Assembly (NCBI GenBank): GCA_051879015.1
Contig: JBJELF010000120.1
Span: 1 to 40,079 of the forward strand
Reading direction: 5' to 3'
Source of the DNA: JBJELF01 sp051879015
GTDB lineage: Bacteria; Bacillota; Clostridia; Lachnospirales; Lachnospiraceae
DNA length: 40,079 nucleotides
This document shows, piece by piece, positions 8,004 to 15,434 of this stretch. The first letter of the stretch is position 1, and every line of letters starts with the position of its first letter. The notes under the pieces are model-generated. The model ran no database searches and had not been told where the DNA came from. It saw nothing but the letters and a program-made list of their open reading frames with translations. The position numbers were made by a program, and so were the translations under genes.

Positions 8004-8039
8004 GTTTCTGAGTCATTGTGCAGTTTGCTATTCAGAAAC
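8004..8039 (+). other. Hairpin in the leader of the CdaR-type gene
   Basis: GTTTCTGA (8004-8011) pairs perfectly with TCAGAAAC (8032-8039) around a 20-base loop. It ends 45 bases before the start of the regulator gene and has no T run. It could be an operator or a leader structure. Confidence 0.35.
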
Positions 8040-8084
8040 ATAGGATTACATAAATACAGATAAACTAAAAGGAGCGTGTATTAA

Positions 8085-9179
8085 ATGATTTCAAATCAAA
8101 TTTTGCAAAATACCATTGAAGGATTGAAAGGAATCACTAGAATTGACTTATGTGTCTGTGACACGGATGGAAAGGTAATGGCAAGCACAATGACGGATAA
8201 TGATATTCAGGAGAGTGCAATTACTGCTTTTGTGTCTTCTCCAGCAGACAGCCAAGTAATTGCTGGTTACCATTTCTTTAAGGTCTTTGATGAAAATCAA
8301 CCAGAGTATGTATTGTTAGTGAAGGGCGGTAATGATGATGTCTATATGATAGGCAAGCTTGCTGCTTTCCAGATTCAAAATTTATTAGTGGCATACAAGG
8401 AGCGTTTTGATAAGGATAATTTCATTAAAAATTTGTTGTTGGATAATCTGCTTGTGGTGGATATCTATAATAGAGCAAAGAAACTTCATGTGGATATCAA
8501 TGTACGCCGAGTTGTTTTCATTGTAGAGACTCAGAAGGAAAAAGATATCAATGCGCAGGAAATTCTAAAAGGACTATTTTCTGGCAAATCCAAGGACTTT
8601 ATTACAGCTGTAGATGAAAAAAATATCATTGTGGTGAAGGAAGTAAAGCCTACGGAGACTTACAAGGATTTAGAGAAGACCGCTAAGATTATAGTGGATA
8701 TGTTAAATACAGAAGTCATGAGTAAAGTGCATGTAGCTTATGGTACCATTGTCAATGAAATTAAGGAAGTATCCAAATCCTACAAGGAAGCAAAAATGGC
8801 TTTGGAAGTCGGACGAATTTTTTATAGCGACAAGACAGTCATCGCTTATTCCTGTTTGGGTATTGGACGTTTGATTTATCAGCTGCCGCTGCCGCAGTGT
8901 CGTATGTTTATCCGCGAAATTTTTGATGGAAAATCTCCAGATGACTTTGACGAGGAAACTTTAACTACCATTAATAAATTTTTTGAAAATAGTTTGAATG
9001 TATCGGAGACTTCCCGTCAATTATATATTCATAGAAATACGTTGGTGTATCGTCTGGATAAGCTGCAAAAGAGCACGGGATTGGATCTTCGTGTGTTTGA
9101 AGATGCCATTACCTTTAAGATTGCACTAATGGCAGTAAAATATATGAAGTGTATGGAAGATCAGGATTTCAGACAGTAA
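8085..9179 (+). CDS. CdaR/PucR-type transcriptional regulator
   Basis: The 364-residue protein ends with a PucR-type helix-turn-helix (HTH_30), residues about 305-360: NVSETSRQLYIHRNTLVYRL followed by DKLQKSTGLDLR. The middle (about 130-270) resembles the GGDEF-like domain of CdaR regulators, and the first 110 residues form a small sensor domain related to sugar-diacid recognition domains. Such proteins activate genes for sugar acids or similar carbon sources, but no catabolic genes are adjacent, so the signal and targets are unknown. The start follows AAGGAG with normal spacing. It is transcribed with or just before the S41 protease gene. Confidence 0.85.
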   Translation: MISNQILQNTIEGLKGITRIDLCVCDTDGKVMASTMTDNDIQESAITAFVSSPADSQVIAGYHFFKVFDENQPEYVLLVKGGNDDVYMIGKLAAFQIQNLLVAYKERFDKDNFIKNLLLDNLLVVDIYNRAKKLHVDINVRRVVFIVETQKEKDINAQEILKGLFSGKSKDFITAVDEKNIIVVKEVKPTETYKDLEKTAKIIVDMLNTEVMSKVHVAYGTIVNEIKEVSKSYKEAKMALEVGRIFYSDKTVIAYSCLGIGRLIYQLPLPQCRMFIREIFDGKSPDDFDEETLTTINKFFENSLNVSETSRQLYIHRNTLVYRLDKLQKSTGLDLRVFEDAITFKIALMAVKYMKCMEDQDFRQ

Positions 9180-9222
9180 TACATCCACCGATTTTCATCC
9201 AAAACGGAGGAATAACAGAAAC

Positions 9223-10455
9223 ATGAATGACAAACAAAGTTTTTTGTGCGGCGCAATTGCAGGTATAAGTGGCAGTTGTATTGTCATTTTAGTCTTGCTG
9301 TTGGGGCTGAGCAGTGCTGTAGTATGGCCAAGCAGCCAGGAAAATGTGGGAACAGGGGCAGCAGAGAACAGCAGCGTATCGATACTTTCTGCAGATTTGT
9401 TGGAAAAACTGGAGGAATGTCAAGGAATGCTGGAAACTTATTATCTGTTTGAGTATGATGAAGATGATTTGGAGGAGGGCTTGCTAAAAGGATATATGTC
9501 TGCTACAGGAGACCCCTATACCTGCTATTACAGTAAAGAAGAAATGGAAAGTTTGCAGGAGAGTACTGAGGGCACCTACTATGGTATCGGTATCAGTATG
9601 CTGCAAAATGAAGATGGTACCATACAGATTGCACAGGTTTATCACGGCGGCGATGCTTACGCACAGGGCGTACAGGTGGGTGATTTCATCTACAAAGTGG
9701 AAGGTGAGAGTGTTACGGGTATGGATTTGTCCTTGGTGGCAAGTCAGGTACGAGGCAGTGAAAATACTACTGTTCAAGTAGAATTTTATCGTCCAAGCAC
9801 TCAGGAATACTATACATTGAATTTGGTGCGCAAGGAAGTACAGATTGACATTGTGGAATATAAGATGTTGGAAAATAATATTGGCTATTTAGCGATATCT
9901 AGTTTTGACAGTAATCATTTGAGAGAGCAGATGGAGAATGCCATTGAGGAAATGCAGACACAGGGCATGGAAGGATTGATTATTGATTTGAGAAATAATC
10001 CCGGTGGTCTGGTAACTGCAGCCAACGAAGCTTTGGATTTGTTTTTGCCAGAAAATAAAGTAACTGTGTCGATGGAAGATAAATACAAAAATACCAAGGA
10101 TTACAAGACAGAGGACAGGACAGCACTTGATTTACCGATGGCTGTTTTAATTAATGGTAACAGTGCCAGTGCTTCTGAGATTTTTGCAGGGGCAATCCAA
10201 GACTATGGCTTAGGCACTTTAGTAGGGACACAGTCTTTTGGAAAAGGTATTGTGCAGTATGTGATGAGTCTGGAAGATGGAAGTGGTGTAAAGATTACAG
10301 CAGCATGGTATTATACACCATCAGGAGTTTGTATTCATGGTACAGGTATTACGCCAGATGTGCAAGTGGAGTTGGATGAGATTGCCTACGCAGAGACTGG
10401 TGAAGATAGTCAGTTAGCGGCGGCGATAGAGGAAGTCAAAAAAATAATGAAGTGA
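9223..10455 (+). CDS. ctpA: S41 family C-terminal processing peptidase
   Basis: The 410-residue protein has one N-terminal membrane anchor (residues 7-32), a linker, a PDZ domain at about 110-190 (YYGIGISM to VEFYRP) and the S41 protease core. The catalytic pair is visible as Ser316 in NGNSASASE and Lys341 in SFGKGIVQ, 25 residues apart as in Prc/CtpA proteases. It should act outside the membrane, trimming the C termini of exported proteins. The length and order match CtpA/CtpB of Bacillus. A GGAGG-type ribosome binding site precedes the ATG. The MocR-type gene starts 18 bases after its stop. Confidence 0.92.
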   Translation: MNDKQSFLCGAIAGISGSCIVILVLLLGLSSAVVWPSSQENVGTGAAENSSVSILSADLLEKLEECQGMLETYYLFEYDEDDLEEGLLKGYMSATGDPYTCYYSKEEMESLQESTEGTYYGIGISMLQNEDGTIQIAQVYHGGDAYAQGVQVGDFIYKVEGESVTGMDLSLVASQVRGSENTTVQVEFYRPSTQEYYTLNLVRKEVQIDIVEYKMLENNIGYLAISSFDSNHLREQMENAIEEMQTQGMEGLIIDLRNNPGGLVTAANEALDLFLPENKVTVSMEDKYKNTKDYKTEDRTALDLPMAVLINGNSASASEIFAGAIQDYGLGTLVGTQSFGKGIVQYVMSLEDGSGVKITAAWYYTPSGVCIHGTGITPDVQVELDEIAYAETGEDSQLAAAIEEVKKIMK

Positions 10456-10473
10456 TGATTGGGACTGCAATAA

Positions 10474-11802
10474 ATGGAATTTCAGTACAGTGAAGATGTG
10501 AAATTGTTGTATATTCAGGTATATGAATATTTTAAAAAAATGATTTTGGCTGGTGGCTTAAAGCCAGGAGGGAAAATGCCTTCTCTGCGAGCCTGCTCGC
10601 AGCAGTTAGGAATCAGCCGTACAACGGCAGAAAATGCATATTTATTGTTGGCAGCCGATGGATATATTATTGCGAAGGCACAGAGTGGATATTATGTGAC
10701 TGACACAGCTAAGTCGCTAAAAGGTGACCAGAGAGAAGAAGTGAGTGGGGACAGTTTGGACAATGTCCCCATTTTGTATGATTTCACTTCGGCAGGTGTG
10801 GACAGAGAGAGCTTTCAGTTTGATTTGTGGCGGCGATATGTGAAGAGTGCGCTGAGAGCAGATGAACGACTTCTCAGTTACGGTGAGCCTCAGGGAGAGA
10901 AAGAACTGAGAGAAATTTTAGTAGAATGGGTTCGCAGCATGAGAAATGTTTTGTGTGAGCCGGAGTCCATTGTGGTGGGTGCGGGTGTGCAGAGTCTTTT
11001 ACATATTTTATGTCCGTTGATTCGGGAGAAACATGTGGTGTCTTTTCCAACACCTGATTTTAGGCAGGGTATCTCGGTTTTTGAGGATTATGGATTTGAA
11101 TTGACTTATCGCAATAAAAATGCGGATATTATCTATGTAACTCCAGCTCATATGACTCGTTGGGGTGAGATTATGACGGTAAAGCGGCGCCTGGAGTTAG
11201 TACACTATGCACAAAAGCGTAATAGTTTTATTATTGAGGATGACTATGAAAATGAGTTTGTGTATATGCAGAAACCTACCCCCTCTCTGCAAAGTTTATC
11301 GGGGGGAGAGAATGTAATCTATATCGGTTCCTTCTCACGATTATTGTTGCCGTCTATTCGAATTAGCTATATGGTGCTGCCTCCAGTCCTGGCTGAACGC
11401 TATCGTCAGAGAATGCACCAGTATAACCAGACAGCTTCTAAGATTGAACAGATTGCCTTGGGACAGTTTATTCGAGATGGGCATATGATTGCACAGATTC
11501 GCAAATTAAAACGATTGTATACGAATAAAATGAAGGCATTGACAAATATCATCAAGACATATTTTGGGGATGCGGCAAAAATAATTGTGGGAGAAGGCGG
11601 TGTTCATATGCTTTTGGTCTTGCAATATTGTCAAAATGGTGATATATTAGTTGAGTTTGCGAGGAAGAGAGGAGTAAAGGTAGATTTGGTCGGGACGGAA
11701 AAGAATCAGGTGAAATTATTGATGTCCTGTTCTTGGCTGTCTGTAGAGGAAATGGATAGAGGTTGCCGATTGCTGAAAGAGGCGTGGGAGGAAAAAAAGT
11801 AA
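10474..11802 (+). CDS. MocR-type GntR/aminotransferase-like regulator lacking the PLP lysine
   Basis: The 442-residue protein joins an N-terminal GntR winged helix (about 10-75, LKPGGKMPSLRACSQQLGIS) to a class I aminotransferase-like domain (about 100-440), the MocR/PdxR/GabR layout. Aminotransferase landmarks are present: LSYGEPQGEKELRE, the pyridine-nitrogen region FIIEDDYENEF and the phosphate/Arg block. In this family the PLP Schiff-base lysine sits in a GTFSK-x-L-x-P-x-x-R motif. Here it reads GSFSRLLLPSIR, with Arg289 (codon CGA) in place of lysine. The protein therefore probably cannot form the usual internal aldimine and may bind a ligand non-covalently or work without PLP. The ribosome binding site is weak, so coupling with the S41 gene is possible. 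Confidence 0.85.
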   Translation: MEFQYSEDVKLLYIQVYEYFKKMILAGGLKPGGKMPSLRACSQQLGISRTTAENAYLLLAADGYIIAKAQSGYYVTDTAKSLKGDQREEVSGDSLDNVPILYDFTSAGVDRESFQFDLWRRYVKSALRADERLLSYGEPQGEKELREILVEWVRSMRNVLCEPESIVVGAGVQSLLHILCPLIREKHVVSFPTPDFRQGISVFEDYGFELTYRNKNADIIYVTPAHMTRWGEIMTVKRRLELVHYAQKRNSFIIEDDYENEFVYMQKPTPSLQSLSGGENVIYIGSFSRLLLPSIRISYMVLPPVLAERYRQRMHQYNQTASKIEQIALGQFIRDGHMIAQIRKLKRLYTNKMKALTNIIKTYFGDAAKIIVGEGGVHMLLVLQYCQNGDILVEFARKRGVKVDLVGTEKNQVKLLMSCSWLSVEEMDRGCRLLKEAWEEKK

Positions 11803-11837
11803 AAAATTTTTTATTTTAAAAGTAAAAAAAATTATAC

Positions 11838-11866
11838 TGTAAACGATTTCAATATGATAGTATAAA
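11838..11866 (+). promoter_or_regulatory. Candidate promoter with cre-like operator
   Basis: TGTAAACGATTTCA at 11838-11851 matches all 14 positions of the catabolite-responsive consensus TGWAANCGNTNWCA. It is directly followed by TATGAT (11853-11858) and TATAAA (11861-11866), both plausible -10 elements. No good -35 element is visible. A CcpA-type protein bound here would block transcription starting near 11865. This is inferred from the sequence match alone. Confidence 0.5.
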
Positions 11867-12238
11867 AACAGTTCAAAGATTCCTGCTAAATATAAAAAGA
11901 ATCTAAGAACTGACAGAATATGAATAGGCAGTGTTCCTCCTCCTTCTCCCCCCTTTTTATATAATTGGAGTCAACTGCTAAAAACAAGGATGCTTACATA
12001 GTTATCTTTCATTTGTAGAGGTTAGAGGCATTTGGAGACATAAAATAGTTCGGAAAATGTGTCGTTGAAGAAAGCGCATCTCCTTATAAAAGGAAAGAAA
12101 CAAGTGTTTTTGGTTCCCTGGTATTGATTTCAAACAATGTGATATCTACCTATTCATGATAGAAAATCCCCCTATTTTCTATCTTCTGTGAGATGAGACA
12201 GACAATGTATTTCCCCCGATACATTGTCTGTTTTTTTT
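11865..12238 (+). ncRNA. Candidate C-rich small RNA (or structured leader)
   Basis: This stretch has no protein-coding gene but looks like a transcription unit. Just after the candidate promoter is a hairpin: CAGTTC-AA-AGATTC (11869-11882) with GAATCT-AA-GAACTG (11899-11912), 12 pairs around a symmetric A-A internal loop. Next comes a pyrimidine tract with CCTCCTCC and CCCCCC (11936-11953), the complement of Shine-Dalgarno sites. It sits in a loop that GCAGT (11928-11932) and ACTGC (11974-11978) could close. Further on is GATAGAAAAT-CCCCCT-ATTTTCTATC (12158-12183), a perfect 10-bp stem with a C-rich loop. The end is a 12-bp stem with another CCCCC loop and eight T residues (12199-12238). C-rich loops ending in a strong terminator are typical of Firmicute small RNAs that block ribosome binding sites. 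A leader for the downstream operon is the main alternative. Confidence 0.5.
12199..12238 (+). terminator. Strong intrinsic terminator, C-rich loop
   Basis: CAGACAATGTAT (12199-12210) pairs perfectly with ATACATTGTCTG (12219-12230) around the loop TTCCCCCG, followed by eight T residues. It is about 400 bases after the stop of the MocR-type gene, too far to be simply its terminator. Confidence 0.92.
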
Positions 12239-12240
12239 AT

Positions 12241-12287
12241 ATGGTATGATACCAGGGGCAAAATACCTTTTGGCTCCAACATCATGT
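12241..12287. repeat. Dispersed palindromic repeat, copy C
   Basis: ATGATACCAGGGGCAAAA (from 12247) is matched by TTTTGGCTCCAACATCAT (ending 12286), an imperfect inverted repeat around a short TACC spacer. This is the most compact copy of the element. It lies between the small-RNA terminator and the solute-binding protein gene. Confidence 0.7.
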
Positions 12288-12342
12288 TGTGAAAGAAAAT
12301 CGTTTTTGGTTCAAGAATTTAATAAAGGGAAGGAAGCGTAAA

Positions 12343-13602
12343 ATGACAAGACTGAAATTAGAAATTATAGTTGGATTGCTGATTGTGTCCATGTGCTGCG
12401 GCGGGTGTATTGGCAGAGAGCAGGAGATAGAGGAAGATTCAGTAGTGGAATTAACTTTTTTTATACAAAAAAGAGAGGTAGAAGATTTCTTTTTGGAAGT
12501 CATTGAGAAGTATAACGCTTCACAGGACAAAGTGCGAGTGGTGCGTGTGAGCAGTCCTTATTCAAGTCAGTATTTAAAAATTCATGCGGCTGAAGATACG
12601 CTGCCTGATATTGTGCAGGTAACAGGAATACAGGATGCAAATACTATGATGTATGTGCAAAATAAAATGTTTCTGCCCTTGACTGATATGGATTGTGTGC
12701 AGTGCTTGGAAGAACCTTATCAACAGATGAGTTATTATCAAAATGAAATTTATGTAGTACCTGTGTCGGTGAACGTAATGGGGATTTATGTGAATTTGGA
12801 TTTGCTGGAGGAATATCAGCTGGAGTTGCCGACTACTTGGAGTCAGTGGATAAACGAATTACAGCAAGTGAAAGCGCAGGGAAAAGAGGCATTGCTGATG
12901 ACGGACGGTGATGGCTGGTCCACTCAAAGTATCTGCTGCAACATGATGGTATCCATCAATGAGGAGAATTATGATTACAGTGAGATGATGCAGGCAGTGG
13001 TTCGGAGGGAGATAAGACTGGAGGAGATACCTGCTTTTGTAGATATGCTGGATGGTTTGAGAGAACTTCACGAATATGCAAATCAGGATTATTTAGTATT
13101 GTCCTATGATGATGCCATTGAACGGTTTGTCAATGGAGATGCACTTTTCTTCTGTCAGGGAAGTTGGGTGCTGCCGAGCCTTTTGCGTGCAAACCCTGAT
13201 ATGAATGTTATTATGATACCTTTTCCACAGGATAAATACAAAGTAGGCATGAGTATGGATATGTCTTTAGCTATCAGCAGAAATTGTGAGCATGTGGAGG
13301 AGGCACAGGATTTTTTAAATTATATGCTGTCGAATGAAATTGCACAATCTTATGCAGACTATGACTGCTCCATCAGTTGTATAAAAGGAGTGGAAGATGG
13401 CGGGAAAACCTATTTCTCGCAGGTTTATGAGCAAATTGAGCAAGGAAATTATGCCTATGAAATCTGGGCGATGCCGGATAGTGTATATAATTATATGGAG
13501 GATGAGATGGTTTACCTGTTTTATAAGACAAATGCGACCACTTCAGAGCAGTTTTTAAGTGCATTGACAGAATTAATAGCACAAAATGGGAGGATTGAAT
13601 GA
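12343..13602 (+). CDS. Extracellular solute-binding lipoprotein linked to a two-component system
   Basis: The protein (419 residues from this start) is a family 1 ABC-type solute-binding lipoprotein. It has a signal peptide with a variant lipobox, CGGC with the lipid-bearing Cys22, then a bilobed binding fold with typical pieces: IVQVTGIQDANTMMYVQ, YVVPVSVNVMGIYVNLDLLEEY, FVNGDALFFCQGSWV and GMSMDMSLAISRN. Such proteins usually bind sugars. No permease genes follow; instead the stop overlaps the start of a YesM-type kinase by four bases. It probably presents its ligand to that kinase, although it could also serve a transporter encoded elsewhere. ATG 12343 is chosen because AGGGAAGGA lies just before it. 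An in-frame GTG at 12289 would start at the edge of the repeat and put 18 polar residues before the signal peptide. Confidence 0.85.
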   Translation: MTRLKLEIIVGLLIVSMCCGGCIGREQEIEEDSVVELTFFIQKREVEDFFLEVIEKYNASQDKVRVVRVSSPYSSQYLKIHAAEDTLPDIVQVTGIQDANTMMYVQNKMFLPLTDMDCVQCLEEPYQQMSYYQNEIYVVPVSVNVMGIYVNLDLLEEYQLELPTTWSQWINELQQVKAQGKEALLMTDGDGWSTQSICCNMMVSINEENYDYSEMMQAVVRREIRLEEIPAFVDMLDGLRELHEYANQDYLVLSYDDAIERFVNGDALFFCQGSWVLPSLLRANPDMNVIMIPFPQDKYKVGMSMDMSLAISRNCEHVEEAQDFLNYMLSNEIAQSYADYDCSISCIKGVEDGGKTYFSQVYEQIEQGNYAYEIWAMPDSVYNYMEDEMVYLFYKTNATTSEQFLSALTELIAQNGRIE

Positions 13603-15434
13603 AACAGAAACATCTCTCTTTTGGAAGAAAGCTGATGATGACATATATCATTTTGATTGTCATTGTCAGTATCGGATTTGTACTCGAGATTGGGCAGAAT
13701 ATTTATTATATTTTTAATAGTCATATTACTTATTTAAGACAGTACAATGCACAGGTTAGCCTATCGTTAGACAGTATCATGGCAGTGGAAGAACAGCTGC
13801 AGCATTTGTATTTGATGGATACGAAGACAGAAGAAATCTTTTTTCTTGAACAGAATGTATCGAAAGAAAAGGCGGAGGAAAATCGGCAGTATCTTCGAGA
13901 TATTTTGATGATTTTGACAAACGTAAATCCCTATGTTCTTCGAATTACAATTAAGTTGGATGATGGGCGCATTTACAGCAGTTTAAATGATGATTTGACC
14001 AGCTATGTGGAGGAGTGCGATGCACGGTCTGTCAATGCAGATTGGAGCGATAAGACAAAGAAATATTATACGGATGCTTATCCTTGTGAGATTTATCAAG
14101 TACAATATCAAATTGTGACCAGTATTTGCAAAATTTATGGAATTGATGGGACTTCCTGCTGGGGTACTATCTATGTGGATTTAAATTGGGAAGAAATTCA
14201 AAATCAATTTATGCGTACTTTCATTGAAGATACCGACAGCGGATTTTTGTTGTTAACGGAAGATTCCATTATGATTAGTTCCAGAGAAAATCATGTGGAG
14301 GCTAATGGAGGTGTGGCAGATTTGCTGGGGCGTACAGAAGCATTGTTTTCAGGAGAAAGAGATCATCTGTTTTTGTATTATAATAATACCAACTATTTGA
14401 TTACAGGATTGCAGAATGAGGAGACCGGTTGGTATGTATTGGGATTTATCTCCATGGATATGATTCTTTTAAAATGTCTGCAAAATATGGGAGGTACCTT
14501 CCTGTGGTCGGTTATTATTTTTGTGATTGTAGTAATTATTGCCAAGCTTTTATCAGAGCAGATTAGCCGCCCTATTGTGATGCTGTCGAATGTGATGTCA
14601 TCATCGGTGAAAGGAAAAGTAGAATTATTTACTCAGCCTAATATTTGGCATGATGAGATTGGAGATTTGATAGAAAGTTATAATTTAATGGGTAAGCGCA
14701 TGAATGATACTATTCAGCGTGTCTATATTCATGAGCTGAATCAAAAGCAGGCAGAGCTGCGTATGCTCCAATACCAAATTAATCCTCATTTTTTATATAA
14801 TGCGCTGAATACTATCAGTTCTATTGCACGTTTAGAGGAGGTAGAGTACATTCCGGAGTTGGTCGATAGCTTGGCGGATATGTTTCGTTACAGTATCAAG
14901 GGCGACAATTTTGGTTCTATCGACGAAGAATTGAAACAGGTAGATAATTATTTTAATATTTTGAAAATTCGTTTTCCGGAACGGTATGAAATTGAGTATG
15001 ATGTGCAAGAAGACTTGCATACATATGGTATACTAAAATTGACAATACAGCCTCTTGTAGAAAATGCGGTTTGCCATGCTTTTGTACAAGTACGAAAAAA
15101 AGATTATGTCAAGATAACAGTTTGCGAAGAAAGTATGGACAGAATTGAAATTTCGGTATATGATAATGGAGTAGGAATGCCAAAAGAAATAGTGGAAAGA
15201 CTAAATCAAAATTTGCTGAATATGAGTTCTGATGAGATGATGGCAAATCCAATAGAGGGGATTGGATTGAATAATGTAAATGCCAGACTGAAAAACTACT
15301 ATGGTGAGGATTGCCACTTATATGTGGACAGCAAGGAAGGCGAATATACAAAGGTGTCGTTTAAAGTAAAAAAAATCAAAATGGAAGTACATGGGGGAGT
15401 GTACAGTGAGAAAGGTAATAATAGCGGACGATGA
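13599..15434 (+). CDS. YesM-type sensor histidine kinase
   Basis: This is a 611-residue membrane kinase: TM1 at about 12-33, an extracellular sensor region at about 34-295, TM2 at about 300-320, then a HAMP-like linker. The His_kinase domain holds the phospho-accepting His397 in YQINPHFLYNALN. The HATPase domain includes the N box LVENAVCHAF, the G1 box YDNGVGMP and the G2 region GIGLNNVNARL. It should phosphorylate the response regulator encoded next. The gene overlaps the solute-binding gene by four bases and the regulator gene by 29, showing tight coupling. The large extracellular part could contact the solute-binding lipoprotein. Confidence 0.93.
   Translation: MKQKHLSFGRKLMMTYIILIVIVSIGFVLEIGQNIYYIFNSHITYLRQYNAQVSLSLDSIMAVEEQLQHLYLMDTKTEEIFFLEQNVSKEKAEENRQYLRDILMILTNVNPYVLRITIKLDDGRIYSSLNDDLTSYVEECDARSVNADWSDKTKKYYTDAYPCEIYQVQYQIVTSICKIYGIDGTSCWGTIYVDLNWEEIQNQFMRTFIEDTDSGFLLLTEDSIMISSRENHVEANGGVADLLGRTEALFSGERDHLFLYYNNTNYLITGLQNEETGWYVLGFISMDMILLKCLQNMGGTFLWSVIIFVIVVIIAKLLSEQISRPIVMLSNVMSSSVKGKVELFTQPNIWHDEIGDLIESYNLMGKRMNDTIQRVYIHELNQKQAELRMLQYQINPHFLYNALNTISSIARLEEVEYIPELVDSLADMFRYSIKGDNFGSIDEELKQVDNYFNILKIRFPERYEIEYDVQEDLHTYGILKLTIQPLVENAVCHAFVQVRKKDYVKITVCEESMDRIEISVYDNGVGMPKEIVERLNQNLLNMSSDEMMANPIEGIGLNNVNARLKNYYGEDCHLYVDSKEGEYTKVSFKVKKIKMEVHGGVYSEKGNNSGR

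Noticed and set aside
12289..12342. Upstream GTG start for the solute-binding protein
   Set aside because: It begins at the edge of repeat copy C and adds 18 polar residues before a normal signal peptide; ATG 12343 has its own ribosome binding site.
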